DNA of 64,000 nt from CAVZGO01 sp963774935. Its GTDB lineage: Bacteria; Chloroflexota; Anaerolineae; Anaerolineales; UBA4823. The stretch's first letter is position 1, and each line of letters starts with the position of its first letter. This document shows, one piece after another, positions 62,948-64,000 of the stretch. The translations under genes and the position numbers were made by a program. Location of the stretch: positions 62,001-126,000 of the forward strand of contig CAVZGO010000002.1 in the NCBI GenBank assembly GCA_963774935.1. Direction: 5' to 3'. The notes under the pieces are model-generated. The model was not told the DNA's origin. It saw only the letters and a program-made list of their open reading frames with translations, and searched no databases.

Positions 62948-63838
62948 TTAAATCGGCACAAAACCCAATTCCAGCACGATTTGCTGTGCCTCAGCAGTCA
63001 TAATCCAATCGATGTATTCTTTCACAAATCCCTGCGGTTCGCCGGCAGAATAGATATACAGGTCACGTGAGACGGGATAAATATTCTGATTGACCGCCTC
63101 GACCGAGGGGAGCACATACACATCACTGTTTGTGTCAGCGATCGCCACCATTTTGACTTCATCAGTCACGTAGCCTAATCCGTCATACCCGATGGCGTTC
63201 GGATTATCGCGCACCTCGGTAGTAATCCCGACCGACGACGGCAATAACAGCGTATCTGTTGAGAATAAAGTCGTATTTTCACTGTCGCCAAGGCGCAGTA
63301 CACGCTCCAAAAAGTATACATGGGTGCCCGAATTGGTCTCACGCGAGACCCGCACGATCGGACGATCCTCTCCACCCACTTCGCGCCAATTGTTTACCTT
63401 GCCCGAAAAGATATCCGAAACCTGCTGCAGTGTAAGCTGGTTTACCGGATTGGTTGGATTGACGATCACCGCAATAGCATCCCTGGCGACGACGAATTCT
63501 ACTGGCTCCTTGCCGTTGGCTTCCATCTCTTCGACTTCCGAGTCTTTGATCGCCCGAGAGGCGTTGGCTAAATCTGCCGTGCCATTTTGCAAAGCAGCGA
63601 TGCCGGTGCCTGAGCCACCACCCGTAACCGTTACATTGATGTCCGGCTGCAGCTCCTGGTAGCGCTCAGCCCAGGCTAATGCCAGATTGACCATTGTGTC
63701 TGAGCCTTTGTTTTGGATGGTTGTTACTGTCGTAGAAGATTTAGCAGAAGCATTTGAGCAGGCGCGTAATCCCAGTATCAGAATAAGTATCACGATCAGG
63801 ATAAGGACTAACAATAATATGAAGCGAGTTAATTTCAT
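62948..63838 (-). CDS. pstS: Phosphate-binding protein PstS
   Basis: This phosphate-binding protein of 296 residues has a strongly hydrophobic N-terminus (KLTRFILLLVLILIVILILILGLRACS) with Cys near residue 26 as possible lipid site. Phosphate-site loops are QNKGSDTM, VTGGGSGTGIAALQNGTADLANASR, VRVSRETNSGTHVYFLERV and NAIGYDGLGYV. It leads the pstSCAB-phoU unit. ATG at 63838 is preferred over an upstream GTG. The 95-base gap to the divergent ATPase gene should hold the phosphate-regulated promoter; no Pho box is clear to me. Confidence 0.94.
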   Translation of the reverse strand: MKLTRFILLLVLILIVILILILGLRACSNASAKSSTTVTTIQNKGSDTMVNLALAWAERYQELQPDINVTVTGGGSGTGIAALQNGTADLANASRAIKDSEVEEMEANGKEPVEFVVARDAIAVIVNPTNPVNQLTLQQVSDIFSGKVNNWREVGGEDRPIVRVSRETNSGTHVYFLERVLRLGDSENTTLFSTDTLLLPSSVGITTEVRDNPNAIGYDGLGYVTDEVKMVAIADTNSDVYVLPSVEAVNQNIYPVSRDLYIYSAGEPQGFVKEYIDWIMTAEAQQIVLELGFVPI

Positions 63839-63933
63839 GATGGAGATTATATCCAGATTAAACCCAACCCACAAGTTACTTTTTCCCGGGTTTTCTGTAA
63901 TTGGAAACGAAATTTTCAGGTAGAATTACGCTC

Positions 63934-64000
63934 ATGACCGGGATTGAATCAATCTTCAGTGTGAACAACCTGGATTTTTACTACGGAGATTCCAAGGCGC
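63934..64000 (+). CDS. Start of a PstB-like ABC ATPase (partial)
   Basis: Only 22 codons are in the window: MTGIESIFSVNNLDFYYGDS, then KA. The run VNNLDFYYGDSKA matches the N-terminus of PstB ATPases (usual form VxNLNFYYGDxxAL). It is divergent from pstS, so a second pst unit or a split operon may start here. Identity rests on this short stretch only. Confidence 0.6.
   Translation, partial: MTGIESIFSVNNLDFYYGDSKA

Overview
The window reads as a chromosomal segment of a Gram-positive-like or monoderm bacterium, most probably a Chloroflexota (Anaerolineae-type) genome. That placement is inferred from gene content: several MttB-type methyltransferases with a corrinoid protein, EttA, PlsX, ScpB, an LLM-class oxidoreductase, an Agl23-like/NHL fusion and lipobox-bearing binding proteins. 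No rRNA, phage, IS element or CRISPR array is visible. One tRNA (Leu, GAG) is present.

Layout. 1-7.0 kb: GH13 glycosidase, CorA transporter, DUF1801-HhH and SCP2 proteins, an MFS carrier, a small zinc-ribbon-like protein, a GNAT acetyltransferase and an FMN-type oxidase. 7.0-13.5 kb: a decayed Lon-like protease gene whose stop overlaps a membrane-anchored phospholipase D-like protein, followed by YbaK, an M20 peptidase and a short GH3-type adenylase. 13.5-19.9 kb: a LiaF-like membrane protein, RecJ, and an ECF sigma factor with a large membrane-spanning beta-propeller partner. 20-21.5 kb: a palindromic repeat element, an Mth938 protein and an LLM oxidoreductase. 21.5-26.9 kb: three coupled genes that together resemble an AddAB helicase-nuclease with a separate nuclease subunit.

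27-39.4 kb is the most distinctive region. Leftward run three MttB-like methyltransferases, one corrinoid protein and AzlCD. Rightward from the same intergenic region runs a complete Opp/Dpp-type ABC importer. Together they look like an import and demethylation module for a methylated (probably quaternary) amine of unknown identity. 39.4-50 kb: EttA, ModAB, an SPL-like radical SAM protein, an AlkD-like protein, a KDPG aldolase, tRNA-Leu back to back with plsX, an SPFH protein with a C-terminal HTH, and a Nudix hydrolase. 50-59.6 kb: a giant Agl23-NHL protein, RluB, ScpB, a lipoprotein, a UXS-like epimerase, GtrA, a thioesterase, a UroD-like protein and RsmD. 59.6-64 kb: pstSCAB-phoU leftward and the start of a second PstB-like ATPase rightward.

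Quality caveat: about fifteen otherwise well-conserved genes are interrupted by single-base frameshifts, many in short homopolymers, while neighbours of similar length are intact. These look like residual sequencing or assembly indels rather than gene decay, so I list such genes as CDS with the shift noted. The Lon gene is the exception: it has a nonsense codon and a large internal deletion as well as a shift.
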